From positions 1 through 23,328 of the IMG/VR virus record IMGVR_UViG_3300030108_001424: DNA of 23,328 nucleotides, one strand, 5' to 3'. Position 1 is the first letter of the stretch. Each line of letters opens with the position of its first letter. This document shows positions 14,976 through 22,475 of the stretch, in pieces. The position numbers and the translations under genes are program-made. The stretch comes from a virus. The notes under the pieces are model-generated. The model searched no databases. It was not told the origin of the DNA and worked only from the letters and a program-made list of their open reading frames with translations.

Positions 14976-15675
14976 TATCCATAACCTGCTCTGCCCAATA
15001 TCTATCTACACGCTCCATCCACATGTCTGCGTGACGTCTAAACTCTCTGCCTTGTATAACAAACTCTTGATACACAAGATCAACGGAACACATTAAGACA
15101 ACACCTTTTTGTATGTCTGTGCCATACAGCTCGTTGTGCGCAAGAGCATACGCAGCAAGCTGACAGAAATAATCTTCTATCCATTCACGTCGTTTAGGTT
15201 TATTGGTTTGTTTAAAATCCATGATGCAGGGTTCGTCCTCAAACACGCCGATAACGTCAGCTTTACCTGCGTATCGATTTGGATTGTACAAAGACACCTC
15301 ACAGCCATAGACCTGATTTATCCTAGAAAAAGAGTTGTCCATGATGGTACATGCCATCTTATATGCTCTTTTCTCTTCGGCTGTTTCAGGTCTATAGTCC
15401 CACAAATTACCATGCACTATCTGTTTCTCTAGTATGTGATGCACGGTGGTACCGCGAGCAGCCGCCTCCATGCGTATCCTATTGGCTTCTTCCTCACCAA
15501 CACGTTCTATCCACTTCTTTATCCCGTCGTTATCTTCTTTCGTCCCGGATAATATCGTGGTGACAGAAGGCAGCTTCTGGCCGTTACAGTCATAAAACCT
15601 TCTTCCGTCTTTGCCGTCCTCACTAGAGAAGTCATTGTATTCGTACGGTGACTCGTACAATATTACATGCTTCAT
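14938..15675 (-). CDS. PD-(D/E)XK exonuclease (RecB/Cas4/MGME1-like)
   Basis: A 245-aa protein. Motifs are in order: S-V-T-T-I-L at 37-42, A-R-G-T-T-V-H at 73-79 (the conserved His of this class), Glu126, G-K-A-D at 137-140, I-M-D-F-K at 151-155 (the D-x-K of PD-(D/E)XK) and Q-L-A-A-Y at 172-176. This is the RecB-type nuclease core, which cuts single-stranded or double-stranded DNA ends with Mg2+. The arrangement resembles phage exonucleases and mitochondrial MGME1. There is no four-cysteine Fe-S cluster, so it is not a canonical Cas4. It is last in the leftward replication operon: its ATG overlaps the stop of the RHH gene (ATGA). Likely roles are recombination, genome processing or host DNA degradation. 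Its 3' end runs 38 bp into the opposing giant gene. Confidence 0.88.
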   Translation of the reverse strand: MKHVILYESPYEYNDFSSEDGKDGRRFYDCNGQKLPSVTTILSGTKEDNDGIKKWIERVGEEEANRIRMEAAARGTTVHHILEKQIVHGNLWDYRPETAEEKRAYKMACTIMDNSFSRINQVYGCEVSLYNPNRYAGKADVIGVFEDEPCIMDFKQTNKPKRREWIEDYFCQLAAYALAHNELYGTDIQKGVVLMCSVDLVYQEFVIQGREFRRHADMWMERVDRYWAEQVMDTIQEAQGPGKSQ

Positions 15676-15842
15676 GTTTTTGGTAACTCTTCTACTCTGC
15701 CTTTTTTCACGTCATCGTGTAGACGCTTAATCGCAAAAGCAAAAACGTTACTGGTAGATCTTTCAGTTCGCTTACCTATATCTTCAGCGATCTTAACAAT
15801 CTCCTTACGTATGGCTACGCTACGCCATTTTTCTGTATCCAT
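15672..15842 (-). CDS. Small ribbon-helix-helix-like protein (56 aa)
   Basis: I read this by hand on the minus strand. It encodes M-D-T-E-K-W-R-S-V-A-I-R-K-E-I-V-K-I-A-E, then D-I-G-K-R-T-E-R-S-T-S-N-V-F-A-F-A-I-K-R-L. The pattern is that of a ribbon-helix-helix DNA-binding protein: a short basic beta strand (W-R-S-V-A-I-R), helix A (E-I-V-K-I-A-E), a turn with R-S-T-S, then helix B (N-V-F-A-F-A-I-K-R-L). AGGAG lies at good spacing before its ATG. It starts 14 bp after the polymerase stop and its TGA overlaps the exonuclease ATG. RHH proteins of this size are usually dimeric repressors or antitoxins; no toxin partner is adjacent, so an operon regulator is the more likely role. The fold is inferred from pattern only. 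Confidence 0.65.
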   Translation of the reverse strand: MDTEKWRSVAIRKEIVKIAEDIGKRTERSTSNVFAFAIKRLHDDVKKGRVEELPKT

Positions 15843-15856
15843 TTTACTGAACTCCT

Positions 15857-17728
15857 TTAATCATTATCGTTTTGTGACTCCATAGAATCACCCCAGTTTT
15901 TGCCTACCTCTGCATCTACCTTATTAGGTACACACAAAGACACAGCTTGTTCCATGGTTTCAGTTATGCCTGCTACATCTTTATCCGAAGCTACAGAAAA
16001 CACAAGCTCGTCGTGCACCTGTAGTAACGGCATATAACCAGACTGATAACAGTCGACCATGGCCTTCTTTGTCATATCCGCCGCCGAACCCTGTATAAGT
16101 TTGTTCAGCGCCTTATAGACAAATGCTCTTTTTATTTCGCCGTTGTATTCGTGTATGGCTTCTTTGTATTTCATGGGTCGACCCGTGCCATAGCGCATCG
16201 GCTCCCACATATCAAAGTGACAACGACGTCCTAATAGTGTTTTTATATATCCTTTTGAGCTAGCACTTCTCATAACAGAATCTGCTAACTGTCTAACAAA
16301 AGGAGCGTAGGTATTAAACTTACTAAGTATGTCAGCAGCTTCGTCGGTTGTTACCCCCAACTGATCTGCTAGTTTACCTTTGCCCATACCGTACATAATT
16401 CCTAGACCGATAGTCTTTGCGGTCTTTCTATCTATGCCCACTAAATTAGCTACCTCTTGGTGAAAGTCTGCATCGCCTTCTAGATACGCATCAGCAATAG
16501 CATCTGCGCCATCGTACTTAGACAAACTAGCATAGTGAGTAAGTATTCTTGGTTCTTGTTGACTAAAGTCTGCTGAACACCAGCGCTCGCCTTCTTCTGG
16601 TAAGAACAAAGAACGAATCAACGGACCTATGTTTTTGTTTCGTGCCGGGACTTGTTGCAAGTTTGGATTGCTCATAGACAACCGACCAGTGACTGTACCA
16701 CCGCTCTCGCCTTTCAGCTGTCTTATCTCTGCGTGTATCCTGCCGTTGTGCTCGTGCTTCAGGATAGAGTCAATAAACGTGCTATGCGATTTGTTTATCT
16801 CTCTAGCTTCTTTAATCATTTTAGCTACAGGATGTGTGTGATTGTCTAAAAATGCCTTGGTAAAGCTAGGCTGCCCTGTTGGAGTACGTGTATACGTTAG
16901 CTTCAGGGCGTCAAAAACGGTCGCTAACGAGTTTGCTGCCCAAAGTTGTAGTTCTCTTACACCAGACTGTTTCTGTATCTCCAAGAGCAGTTCTTTTTCT
17001 TGTTTGATTAGCTGCCTCTTAATTGTCTCTGCTCTCTCAGTATCAACACGGACACCTTTCTTTTTCATTTCGTACAACACAGGCAAGACTTCCATTTCTA
17101 AATCAAAGATGTTCCACAGGTTCTGCTCTTCAATCAAAGTCTTGAAATGATTCCAAAGCTTCAACGTCAAAGCAGCGTCCTGTGTTGCATACGTACCCAC
17201 GTATGCCGAAGGCAGACGCCACATTTCTGCTTTCGGATCTAAGCCCCACTCCTCAGCAGCGGCGTTTAGTTCTGCCTCCGTTTTACCCTCGTTTACGTAT
17301 TCTCTACCCAAGGCATTTAAGGTATACCAATACTGGTTCTCATCTATCAGAGGAGCGACCACCATCGTATCGATAATTCTGCCGTTTACTTTTATGCCTT
17401 CTGATCCTAGCCAACCCATGTCGTACGATGCGTTGTGAAATATTTTGTCTGAGTTACTAGCGCATACTTTCTTAGCAAAACTAATTACTTTGTTTTTAGG
17501 AAAGTTAAACCCACTCTCATGCGCAAACGGAAAGTAGCCTTCAAAGCCATCGCAAGCAAACGATATGCCCACTATCTCTCCATCACCTCTTATGTATCCG
17601 GGACCTTTCTCTTTTAAATTAGGGTCTCTGGTTTCTGTATCTATCGCTACCTCTTTTGCGTTGACCAACAACTCTGTTGGAAACACATCAGGCGGAGTCC
17701 ATTCCGTAGGTGGTTTAAATGTTGTCAT
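15857..17728 (-). CDS. polA: DNA polymerase I family (family A) with 3'-5' exonuclease
   Basis: A 623-aa protein lacking the 5'-3' nuclease domain, like T7 gp5. The proofreading domain is intact: Exo I Asp30-Thr-Glu32, Exo II Asn99...Asp103 (H-N-A-S-Y-D) and Exo III Tyr180...Asp184 (Y-A-T-Q-D). Polymerase motif A is at about 384-394 (C-S-A-D-F-S-Q-Q-E-P-R) with catalytic Asp387. The O helix runs Arg434, Lys438, Leu442, Tyr446 (R-K-T-A-K-T-I-G-L-G-I-M-Y-G-M). Motif C is Q-V-H-D-E-L with His572 and Asp573. The position equivalent to E. coli Phe762 is Leu442, a variant known from marine viral polymerases. The ATG overlaps the helicase stop (ATGA). This is the replicative polymerase of the phage; no DnaJ-like or other insertion is seen. 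Confidence 0.95.
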   Translation of the reverse strand: MTTFKPPTEWTPPDVFPTELLVNAKEVAIDTETRDPNLKEKGPGYIRGDGEIVGISFACDGFEGYFPFAHESGFNFPKNKVISFAKKVCASNSDKIFHNASYDMGWLGSEGIKVNGRIIDTMVVAPLIDENQYWYTLNALGREYVNEGKTEAELNAAAEEWGLDPKAEMWRLPSAYVGTYATQDAALTLKLWNHFKTLIEEQNLWNIFDLEMEVLPVLYEMKKKGVRVDTERAETIKRQLIKQEKELLLEIQKQSGVRELQLWAANSLATVFDALKLTYTRTPTGQPSFTKAFLDNHTHPVAKMIKEAREINKSHSTFIDSILKHEHNGRIHAEIRQLKGESGGTVTGRLSMSNPNLQQVPARNKNIGPLIRSLFLPEEGERWCSADFSQQEPRILTHYASLSKYDGADAIADAYLEGDADFHQEVANLVGIDRKTAKTIGLGIMYGMGKGKLADQLGVTTDEAADILSKFNTYAPFVRQLADSVMRSASSKGYIKTLLGRRCHFDMWEPMRYGTGRPMKYKEAIHEYNGEIKRAFVYKALNKLIQGSAADMTKKAMVDCYQSGYMPLLQVHDELVFSVASDKDVAGITETMEQAVSLCVPNKVDAEVGKNWGDSMESQNDND

Positions 17729-19290
17729 ATTAAGTACCTGTAGTATTCGTTTCTAGCCTGCACGATATAGAGATTCTCTAGTGCTCTGGTAACAGCCACA
17801 TAAAACTGTCTGTGCAAACCATCTGGATTGAGCAAAAAGTTTTGCTTTATCGCCGGGGATATATCTAACAAGACTGCAACGTTGTCAGCCTCACCACCTT
17901 TTGCTTGGTGTATTGTAGATATCGCTATCCTCGGTTCGCCATGTAAATCCTCGTTATTGTTTTTTGCTTTTTCTATAAATGCTCTTCTTTCTACGTCTAT
18001 GGTTTTATTGAAAGTATCCTGCCAATCGCCGCCCAAGGTTTCTTCTTTCAAACCGTAGTTATCTAATATTTGTTGTTTAGTTAATTCTTGCCCCTTGTTT
18101 TCATCGTTTAATACTTTAGTTATAAATCCTCTCTTCACGTGCGCCTTGCCTAGATAAGCATATAGATCACCGAGTTGAGCCATAGTAAGCACTCCCTCAC
18201 TGTTTAGTTTCTCCCAAGCGTCCATGGCTGCAATCATCTTGTACGGAATGTATCTGTAGTGATTGTGCGAGAAAGGATAGCCGTTGTTTATCAAATGTTT
18301 TCTAGTGCTGTAGCCTTTGTTGTAATCGGACAACATGTAGTCACAAGAAGATAAAATTAACCAGTTGCCTTTTTCTAACGGCAACAGGTTGACAGAAGAT
18401 ACTTCTGTGACTGCGCCTTCTTGCTCTCTTGGTTTGTACTCTTTGTCCGCTCTCTTTCTTATCTTGTTTGATATGCGCTCTGCTACGTTGTGTACGGTCT
18501 TTGGTATCCTGAAAGACTGGTTCAGTACAATGTTCTTGCCTTCGTAGTCTACAAACCTATCTGGTCTGGCTCCGCTCCACTCGTAGATAGCCTGATCGTC
18601 ATCGCCTGCTATGTAGGTCTTATCAACGTTAGCAGACAGTACATCGACCAAACGCCAGTTTAGTTCTGCCAAGTCTTGAGCTTCATCAACGATAAGAACA
18701 TCTAACGGTGGACAAAGGCCTCTCTCAACAAACTCTTTTATCATGTCAGCAAAAGAATAAATAACAGGAGAGCTTTGCATGCGATACTCTTCCCATGCGT
18801 CGTAAATATTTTTTAAGATAACGGGTACCACATTCTTGCGTAAAGCTACGTCGCAGTTAAGTCTTTCTTCTTCGATATCTCTACAGTTTGCTTTTGAGTT
18901 TTCTATCAGTTGGAAATATGGATCCTCCAACATCTTATCCAGCGATTGTTTCTTATCCATCTTATAGTTCTTAGTTAAGTTGAAGCTGTACTCTTCTAAA
19001 AAGTCTCGGATATCTTCGCCTGACATCACTCTGCCTATGGCTAACGCACGCTTGCAGAAGGCGTGACTTGTGCAAAAGTAAGGCATTTCATCAAAACCAA
19101 GCCCCAAGGACGCGTACGCCCTGTTTTTGGCCTCTGTAGCAGCCTTCACTGAGTAAGATATAAAAGCTATTCTGTCTGGCTGCACGCCGTCATCTAGATG
19201 TTGCTCTACTAAATCAAGCAGCTTAGTTGTCTTACCCGTTCCCGGAGGACCAAAGAACTTCTGTATGTTTCTAATCTTCAATCTTCCCAC
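17725..19290 (-). CDS. SF1 DNA helicase, UvrD/Rep-like
   Basis: A 521-aa ATP-dependent 3'-5'-type helicase. Motif I (Walker A) is G-P-P-G-T-G-K-T at 14-21, motif Ia is around S-Y-S-V-K-A-A (45-51), motif II is V-D-E-A-Q-D at 201-206, motif III is A-G-D-D-D-Q-A-I-Y-E-W at 228-238, motif IV is Q-S-F-R at 258-261, motif V is S-T-I-H-Q-A-K-G-G-E-A-D at 458-469, and motif VI is Y-V-A-V-T-R-A at 497-503. It is shorter than bacterial UvrD (about 700 aa), with reduced 1B and 2B subdomains. It overlaps the primase gene by 13 bp and is directly followed by the polymerase, so a role at the replication fork or in recombination is likely. Family assignment is firm; direction of unwinding is inferred from family. 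Confidence 0.93.
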   Translation of the reverse strand: MGRLKIRNIQKFFGPPGTGKTTKLLDLVEQHLDDGVQPDRIAFISYSVKAATEAKNRAYASLGLGFDEMPYFCTSHAFCKRALAIGRVMSGEDIRDFLEEYSFNLTKNYKMDKKQSLDKMLEDPYFQLIENSKANCRDIEEERLNCDVALRKNVVPVILKNIYDAWEEYRMQSSPVIYSFADMIKEFVERGLCPPLDVLIVDEAQDLAELNWRLVDVLSANVDKTYIAGDDDQAIYEWSGARPDRFVDYEGKNIVLNQSFRIPKTVHNVAERISNKIRKRADKEYKPREQEGAVTEVSSVNLLPLEKGNWLILSSCDYMLSDYNKGYSTRKHLINNGYPFSHNHYRYIPYKMIAAMDAWEKLNSEGVLTMAQLGDLYAYLGKAHVKRGFITKVLNDENKGQELTKQQILDNYGLKEETLGGDWQDTFNKTIDVERRAFIEKAKNNNEDLHGEPRIAISTIHQAKGGEADNVAVLLDISPAIKQNFLLNPDGLHRQFYVAVTRALENLYIVQARNEYYRYLI

Positions 19291-20882
19291 TCCTTCTTAG
19301 CCGTAGGGTTTTTAAAATCATCTACAGTAATCTTACTGTTATCTACTTCGACAACATCTAACACCCAAATGTTTTTGTTGCCTATGTTCTTGTCTATCCA
19401 TTTGACTGAGTTGTTTGCTCCCATGTTCTTTAGTTCGTCAAAGATCTCTGCCTCTTTTATGTTCTTCATGTTTTTGTATTCTCTGATGTAGTTGACTATG
19501 TCTCTGCCTCTAAACCACCATTGATTAGTTTCTTCCTCTTCCATACGAAACGCTCCGCCAGATACGATAGCCATACGAGAAGTAGACTCTGTGGTAATAC
19601 AAAACTCCATGATAGATTCTTCAAGCAGTCCACTCTTGGTCATGTCAGCAGGGACGTCTATCTCCTGCACGTCTTGTAGCAATGCGTTTAGTTTTGCTAC
19701 CCAATCTATTTTCTTTACGTCTGGTGGACAGATGTTCAACACTTCCATACATCTTTGTTGATACATGCTGAAGTTGTGAAGTTGTTTTGTTTCGAGCACG
19801 ATAGTCTGTCCGTCTATATCTAAGTGCCACAAGGGTGGGTCAGTTAGATATTTCCGTAGCCCACCAAAGACAGGATCGCGTTCTGCGGCATCTATGCCAA
19901 ACCTTTTGGTTACACAGATACCGCTCTGACAAAAGTCTTGTAGCGGAGCTTTGCTGCACGGATACCGATAGTCAGACTTCTCCACGCTTTGTATTAAGTT
20001 GTTAACTTCGCTATGCGGTAGTGGTTTGGCGCAGACCTGCTTGTTTACTTCTTGCAGCTTATCTTTCCACTCTTCGCCTTCTGGGTGTACTTTTCTAAAA
20101 AACACACCGTAAGCAAACATAGCATTGTTGCGCATACCTTCAGGTATACCGTTCAACTTCATGTGAACCAGACAAGGTGGAGCCTCGCTCCAGATGTCTT
20201 TGTCTGCGCCGTTAGATGCGATAAGTTTTCTCCTAGATTTCTTTACCGGGAGAAGCTCATCTAATTGTTCTTCTGTGATCGCTTTACGCTTTGCATACTT
20301 TATAAAGTCCTCTGGGGATAAAGAATCTGCTTTTTTGTTCAGACCGTATCTGGTCGTATCGTCGCCTGCAAAGTAGGGCATGTTCAACCAGTTACCTGTT
20401 TGCTTTTCTTTGGGTACTTGGTCAGACCATTGATATTGTTTCGGAAATATCTCATCTCCAGTTCTGCCCATGGCTGCTGTAATGTCCTCTAGTTTATTTT
20501 TTATTTTGATGGCTGGGACAGGCTCACTTGTAAAAAGGAATAAGTGAAGCCCGCCCGACTTAGTAGAACAAGCGACCAAGGGCAGAGACATCTCATCGAT
20601 GTTTTTCAAAATCTTTTTTATGTCGATAGGGTATTCATCTATATCTATGCAGCCCCACCTACATGTTTCATCATCGGTTATCGGAATCACTCCGATAGAA
20701 ACCTCTCCGTCTAAATGTTTTTTCCAAAGCTCAAGAGTAAGCGGTTCATGCAGGGTCTTTGCTATCCCGTCTTTCTTTACTCCGCGTGCTGTGTTCTTCT
20801 GCCCTGTGATTTCATATATTCCGTGCGCTCTGTCCAGCCCGGAAAAAACATCCATAAATTCTTTTTCTATTTCTTTTGTCAT
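19278..20882 (-). CDS. AEP-type DNA primase (primase-polymerase-like)
   Basis: A 534-aa protein. The catalytic core of the archaeo-eukaryotic primase superfamily is visible: C-I-D-I-D with Asp80 and Asp82 (the D-x-D metal ligands) and S-T-K-S-G-G-L-H-L-F with His113 (nucleotide-binding motif). A following G-N-W-L-N-M-P-Y-F at about 163-171 is typical of the TOTE/prim-pol-like branch. I cannot place the third carboxylate securely. Residues about 245-330 resemble a PriCT-like helical domain, with G-M-R-N-N-A-M-F-A-Y and a Cys cluster (Y-P-C, eight residues, C, four residues, C) that may bind zinc. The C-terminal part is unassigned. It should make primers for the adjacent family-A polymerase. 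Its ATG lies 17 bp after a GC-rich hairpin and lacks a clear Shine-Dalgarno. Confidence 0.82.
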   Translation of the reverse strand: MTKEIEKEFMDVFSGLDRAHGIYEITGQKNTARGVKKDGIAKTLHEPLTLELWKKHLDGEVSIGVIPITDDETCRWGCIDIDEYPIDIKKILKNIDEMSLPLVACSTKSGGLHLFLFTSEPVPAIKIKNKLEDITAAMGRTGDEIFPKQYQWSDQVPKEKQTGNWLNMPYFAGDDTTRYGLNKKADSLSPEDFIKYAKRKAITEEQLDELLPVKKSRRKLIASNGADKDIWSEAPPCLVHMKLNGIPEGMRNNAMFAYGVFFRKVHPEGEEWKDKLQEVNKQVCAKPLPHSEVNNLIQSVEKSDYRYPCSKAPLQDFCQSGICVTKRFGIDAAERDPVFGGLRKYLTDPPLWHLDIDGQTIVLETKQLHNFSMYQQRCMEVLNICPPDVKKIDWVAKLNALLQDVQEIDVPADMTKSGLLEESIMEFCITTESTSRMAIVSGGAFRMEEEETNQWWFRGRDIVNYIREYKNMKNIKEAEIFDELKNMGANNSVKWIDKNIGNKNIWVLDVVEVDNSKITVDDFKNPTAKKEWED

Positions 20883-20898
20883 ACATATTGTTAGAGGT

Positions 20899-20922
20899 GG
20901 GCGGCGGGGTTACTCGCCGCCC
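20899..20922 (-). promoter_or_regulatory. GC-rich hairpin in the primase leader
   Basis: Two 10-nt arms (plus strand GGGCGGCGGG at 20899-20908 and CTCGCCGCCC at 20913-20922) enclose the 4-nt loop GTTA. In the leftward transcript the stem is eight G-C pairs, one A-C mismatch and a closing G-C. No U-tract follows in either direction, so it is not a standard terminator. It lies in the 46-bp gap between the SSB-like gene and the primase, in otherwise AT-rich DNA. It could modulate translation or mark an RNA-processing or 3'-end stabilisation point. Confidence 0.75.
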
Positions 20923-20928
20923 GATAGA

Positions 20929-21708
20929 TCACTCCCAAGTTTTAGCTTCGGAATTATCCTCTAATGCAGCAGTATTGGAACTCCCCGGGAGTTGATCCAT
21001 ACCACCGTCTGCACAAAACTCAGAAAACTCTTTTGCTTCTGTAAACAAATCAGTTTCCTGTTCATCTAAGACCCGTTCCTGTGAAATGGAAAATGAATAC
21101 CATGACCCACGATCGTTAGATTCTATTTGTGTTTTTAAAAGATACCAGTGCGAGTATGAAGGAGGGGTAAACATACCCTGTGCTCCTTGCATCTTCGTAC
21201 TCTGTATCAGTGTGTTGAAGTATCTAGAGTGCTTCAACTGTGACCCCGTCATGTTGATGACGCATTTCTGCGGCTCTTCATCAATCAAAGCGTAGCCATA
21301 GTGGTTAGCCGTTGGTGTAAGCTGAGTTTCACCTGTTGGTGTGATAAGCCTACCTTGGCTATCACGATTGCATCTGTTAAACAGATCGCTATCAGCAGAG
21401 TGAACCTTAACTAGCCCACCGCCCTTCTCACGAAGTTTCCACTCGACCAACGTTTTGTTATACCAAACTGGTAAGAAACTCAAACCCGTCTCACCTGATA
21501 TTATTGTGTTGGAACCAGTGAAAAAGAGATCTCCCTCTTCCGCATCAGGATTATAGTCAGCGTTGTCTTTTTTCCTTTGCGGAGACATTGCTTGTATGAT
21601 CGTGATACGCGGAGTCCTAAGATCGTCTGATGATACTTCGCCGAAGCCTTTCTCTTCGACACCTTCAAATAAAGATACTATGTCACTTTTTGGTTTTTTA
21701 GTTGCCAT
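20929..21708 (-). CDS. Probable single-stranded DNA-binding protein
   Basis: A 259-aa protein with no enzyme motif. Central beta-rich sequence with many aromatics (G-L-S-F-L-P-V-W-Y, H-Y-G-Y-A-L, S-H-W-Y-L-L-K, G-S-W-Y-S-F) would suit an OB-fold. The C-terminus is acidic and ends on an aromatic and a Glu (A-L-E-D-N-S-E-A-K-T-W-E), the kind of tail that SSBs and T7 gp2.5 use to contact replication partners. It has no signal peptide. It sits immediately upstream of the primase in the replication operon; its own start follows the 189-aa gene by 14 bp with a GAGG ribosome site. I do not recognise it by sequence identity, so the SSB call rests on composition and position. Confidence 0.55.
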   Translation of the reverse strand: MATKKPKSDIVSLFEGVEEKGFGEVSSDDLRTPRITIIQAMSPQRKKDNADYNPDAEEGDLFFTGSNTIISGETGLSFLPVWYNKTLVEWKLREKGGGLVKVHSADSDLFNRCNRDSQGRLITPTGETQLTPTANHYGYALIDEEPQKCVINMTGSQLKHSRYFNTLIQSTKMQGAQGMFTPPSYSHWYLLKTQIESNDRGSWYSFSISQERVLDEQETDLFTEAKEFSEFCADGGMDQLPGSSNTAALEDNSEAKTWE

Positions 21709-21722
21709 ATCTTCGTTCCTCG

Positions 21723-22292
21723 TTATTTAGTTATTTTCGTTCGCTTGCCCTCGTAGACAGAGAAAAGATCTCTGACTGCTTGGTCAAACACCTGATTGCC
21801 CGACTCAACTTGTTCGCGAACGAACGCCTTGAGCGAGCTAGGATGGACATTCTCTTTCTGTTCAGGCAATAGCCCTTCCTTTCTGAGTACATCTATCACT
21901 TCTTTAGCGCGATCGTCCTCACCTCTGCCGAACTGCACGCTGACGACATTCTTAATTAAGTCGCCATGGCCGTTCTCGCGGAGCCAACTGTGAGCCGCAT
22001 CAGCTTTGTCTTTGCTGATACGAGCGCTGTAAAACGGTTCAGCTGCTATCCTCGATCCGTCATTCAAACGAATGTCTTGGATACCTAGCTCTAATAATCT
22101 TTGGGGTATAACTTCTTCTGATAGTTCACGCTCTTGTTCTTTCAAGCGTTGTAGTCGGTCCTCTGTGTTTCCGATTGTGCCCTGTACGCGCAGAAGTTTG
22201 TCGCATAGTTTTGATAGGTCGGCTAAATGGTTTTCGTTAAGGTCTTCTACTTTCTTCTTTGTTTGTTCTTCGAATAATATTTCTATTGCCAT
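21723..22292 (-). CDS. Conserved phage protein with N-terminal coiled coil, function unknown
   Basis: A 189-aa protein. Residues about 8-62 are strongly heptad-like and charged (coiled coil). The rest has a compact alpha/beta block (I-R-L-N-D-G-S-R-I-A, A-R-I-S-K-D-K-A-D-A-A-H-S-W-L, G-H-G-D-L-I-K-N, V-Q-F-G-R-G-E-D-D, V-H-P-S-S-L-K-A-F-V-R-E-Q) that I recognise from early-region phage proteins without a known activity. As the first gene of the leftward unit it is transcribed from the divergent control region and has an AAGGAG site before its ATG. Position suggests an early replication accessory or a host-takeover protein; a DNA-replication adaptor is equally possible. Confidence 0.6.
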   Translation of the reverse strand: MAIEILFEEQTKKKVEDLNENHLADLSKLCDKLLRVQGTIGNTEDRLQRLKEQERELSEEVIPQRLLELGIQDIRLNDGSRIAAEPFYSARISKDKADAAHSWLRENGHGDLIKNVVSVQFGRGEDDRAKEVIDVLRKEGLLPEQKENVHPSSLKAFVREQVESGNQVFDQAVRDLFSVYEGKRTKITK

Positions 22293-22321
22293 TATTTATT
22301 TTCTCCTTCGTTAGTGCGAGA

Positions 22322-22368
22322 TCTAGCAGGATGTGTGAACATGAATAAACCCGACTGTCCTTGCTAGA
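22322..22368. repeat. Inverted repeat TCTAGCA...TGCTAGA in the control region
   Basis: Arms TCTAGCA (22322-22328) and TGCTAGA (22362-22368) extend to TCTAGCAGGA and TCCTTGCTAGA with one bulged base. The 33-bp space between the short arms is too long for a single dimer footprint but fits a looped or paired operator. It lies in the leader of the leftward operon, 30 bp upstream of its first ATG. Confidence 0.6.
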
Positions 22369-22396
22369 CCCCGACTTTTTATATAAAACCAGTCGG
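22351..22396. promoter_or_regulatory. Three CCGACT hexamers at exact 20-bp spacing (candidate operators)
   Basis: CCGACT occurs at 22351-22356 and 22371-22376 on the plus strand and inverted as AGTCGG at 22391-22396. Starts are 20 bp apart, about two DNA turns, so all three face the same side of the helix. The last copy ends one base before the -35 element at 22398. Copies 2 and 3 flank the AT palindrome TTTTATATAAAA (22377-22388). This is a typical layout for a repressor or activator binding cooperatively between divergent units. Confidence 0.6.
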
Positions 22397-22397
22397 A

Positions 22398-22426
22398 TTG
22401 ACATGAGTATATATTACTTTTAAAAT
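22398..22426 (+). promoter_or_regulatory. Near-consensus sigma70-type promoter, rightward
   Basis: TTGACA (22398-22403, perfect -35), a 17-bp spacer, then TAAAAT (22421-22426, five of six against TATAAT). It drives the SNF2-type helicase whose ATG is 50 bp downstream. It suggests early transcription by host RNA polymerase. Confidence 0.8.
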
Positions 22427-22435
22427 AAAAGGCAA
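22408..22435 (-). promoter_or_regulatory. Weak candidate leftward promoter
   Basis: Read on the minus strand, TTGCCT (22435-22430), 16 bp, TATATA (22413-22408). Each box matches four of six consensus bases. It overlaps the rightward promoter and would serve the replication operon beginning at 22292. AT-richness makes chance matches likely. Confidence 0.25.
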
Positions 22436-22475
22436 GATATTTTTGAATATTAACGAAAAACGAAGGATAAATCTT

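Noticed and set aside
14938-15675. Cas4 and CRISPR association of the PD-(D/E)XK gene
   Set aside because: No Fe-S cysteine cluster, no cas neighbours and no repeat array are present; it sits at the end of a replication operon.
15667-15885. 72-aa plus-strand open frame
   Set aside because: It is antisense to the RHH-like gene and the polymerase end, which have ribosome sites and coupled starts.
17725-20882. Primase plus helicase as a TOTE-type conflict system
   Set aside because: The pair is followed by DNA polymerase and preceded by an SSB-like gene, so ordinary phage replication is the simpler explanation.
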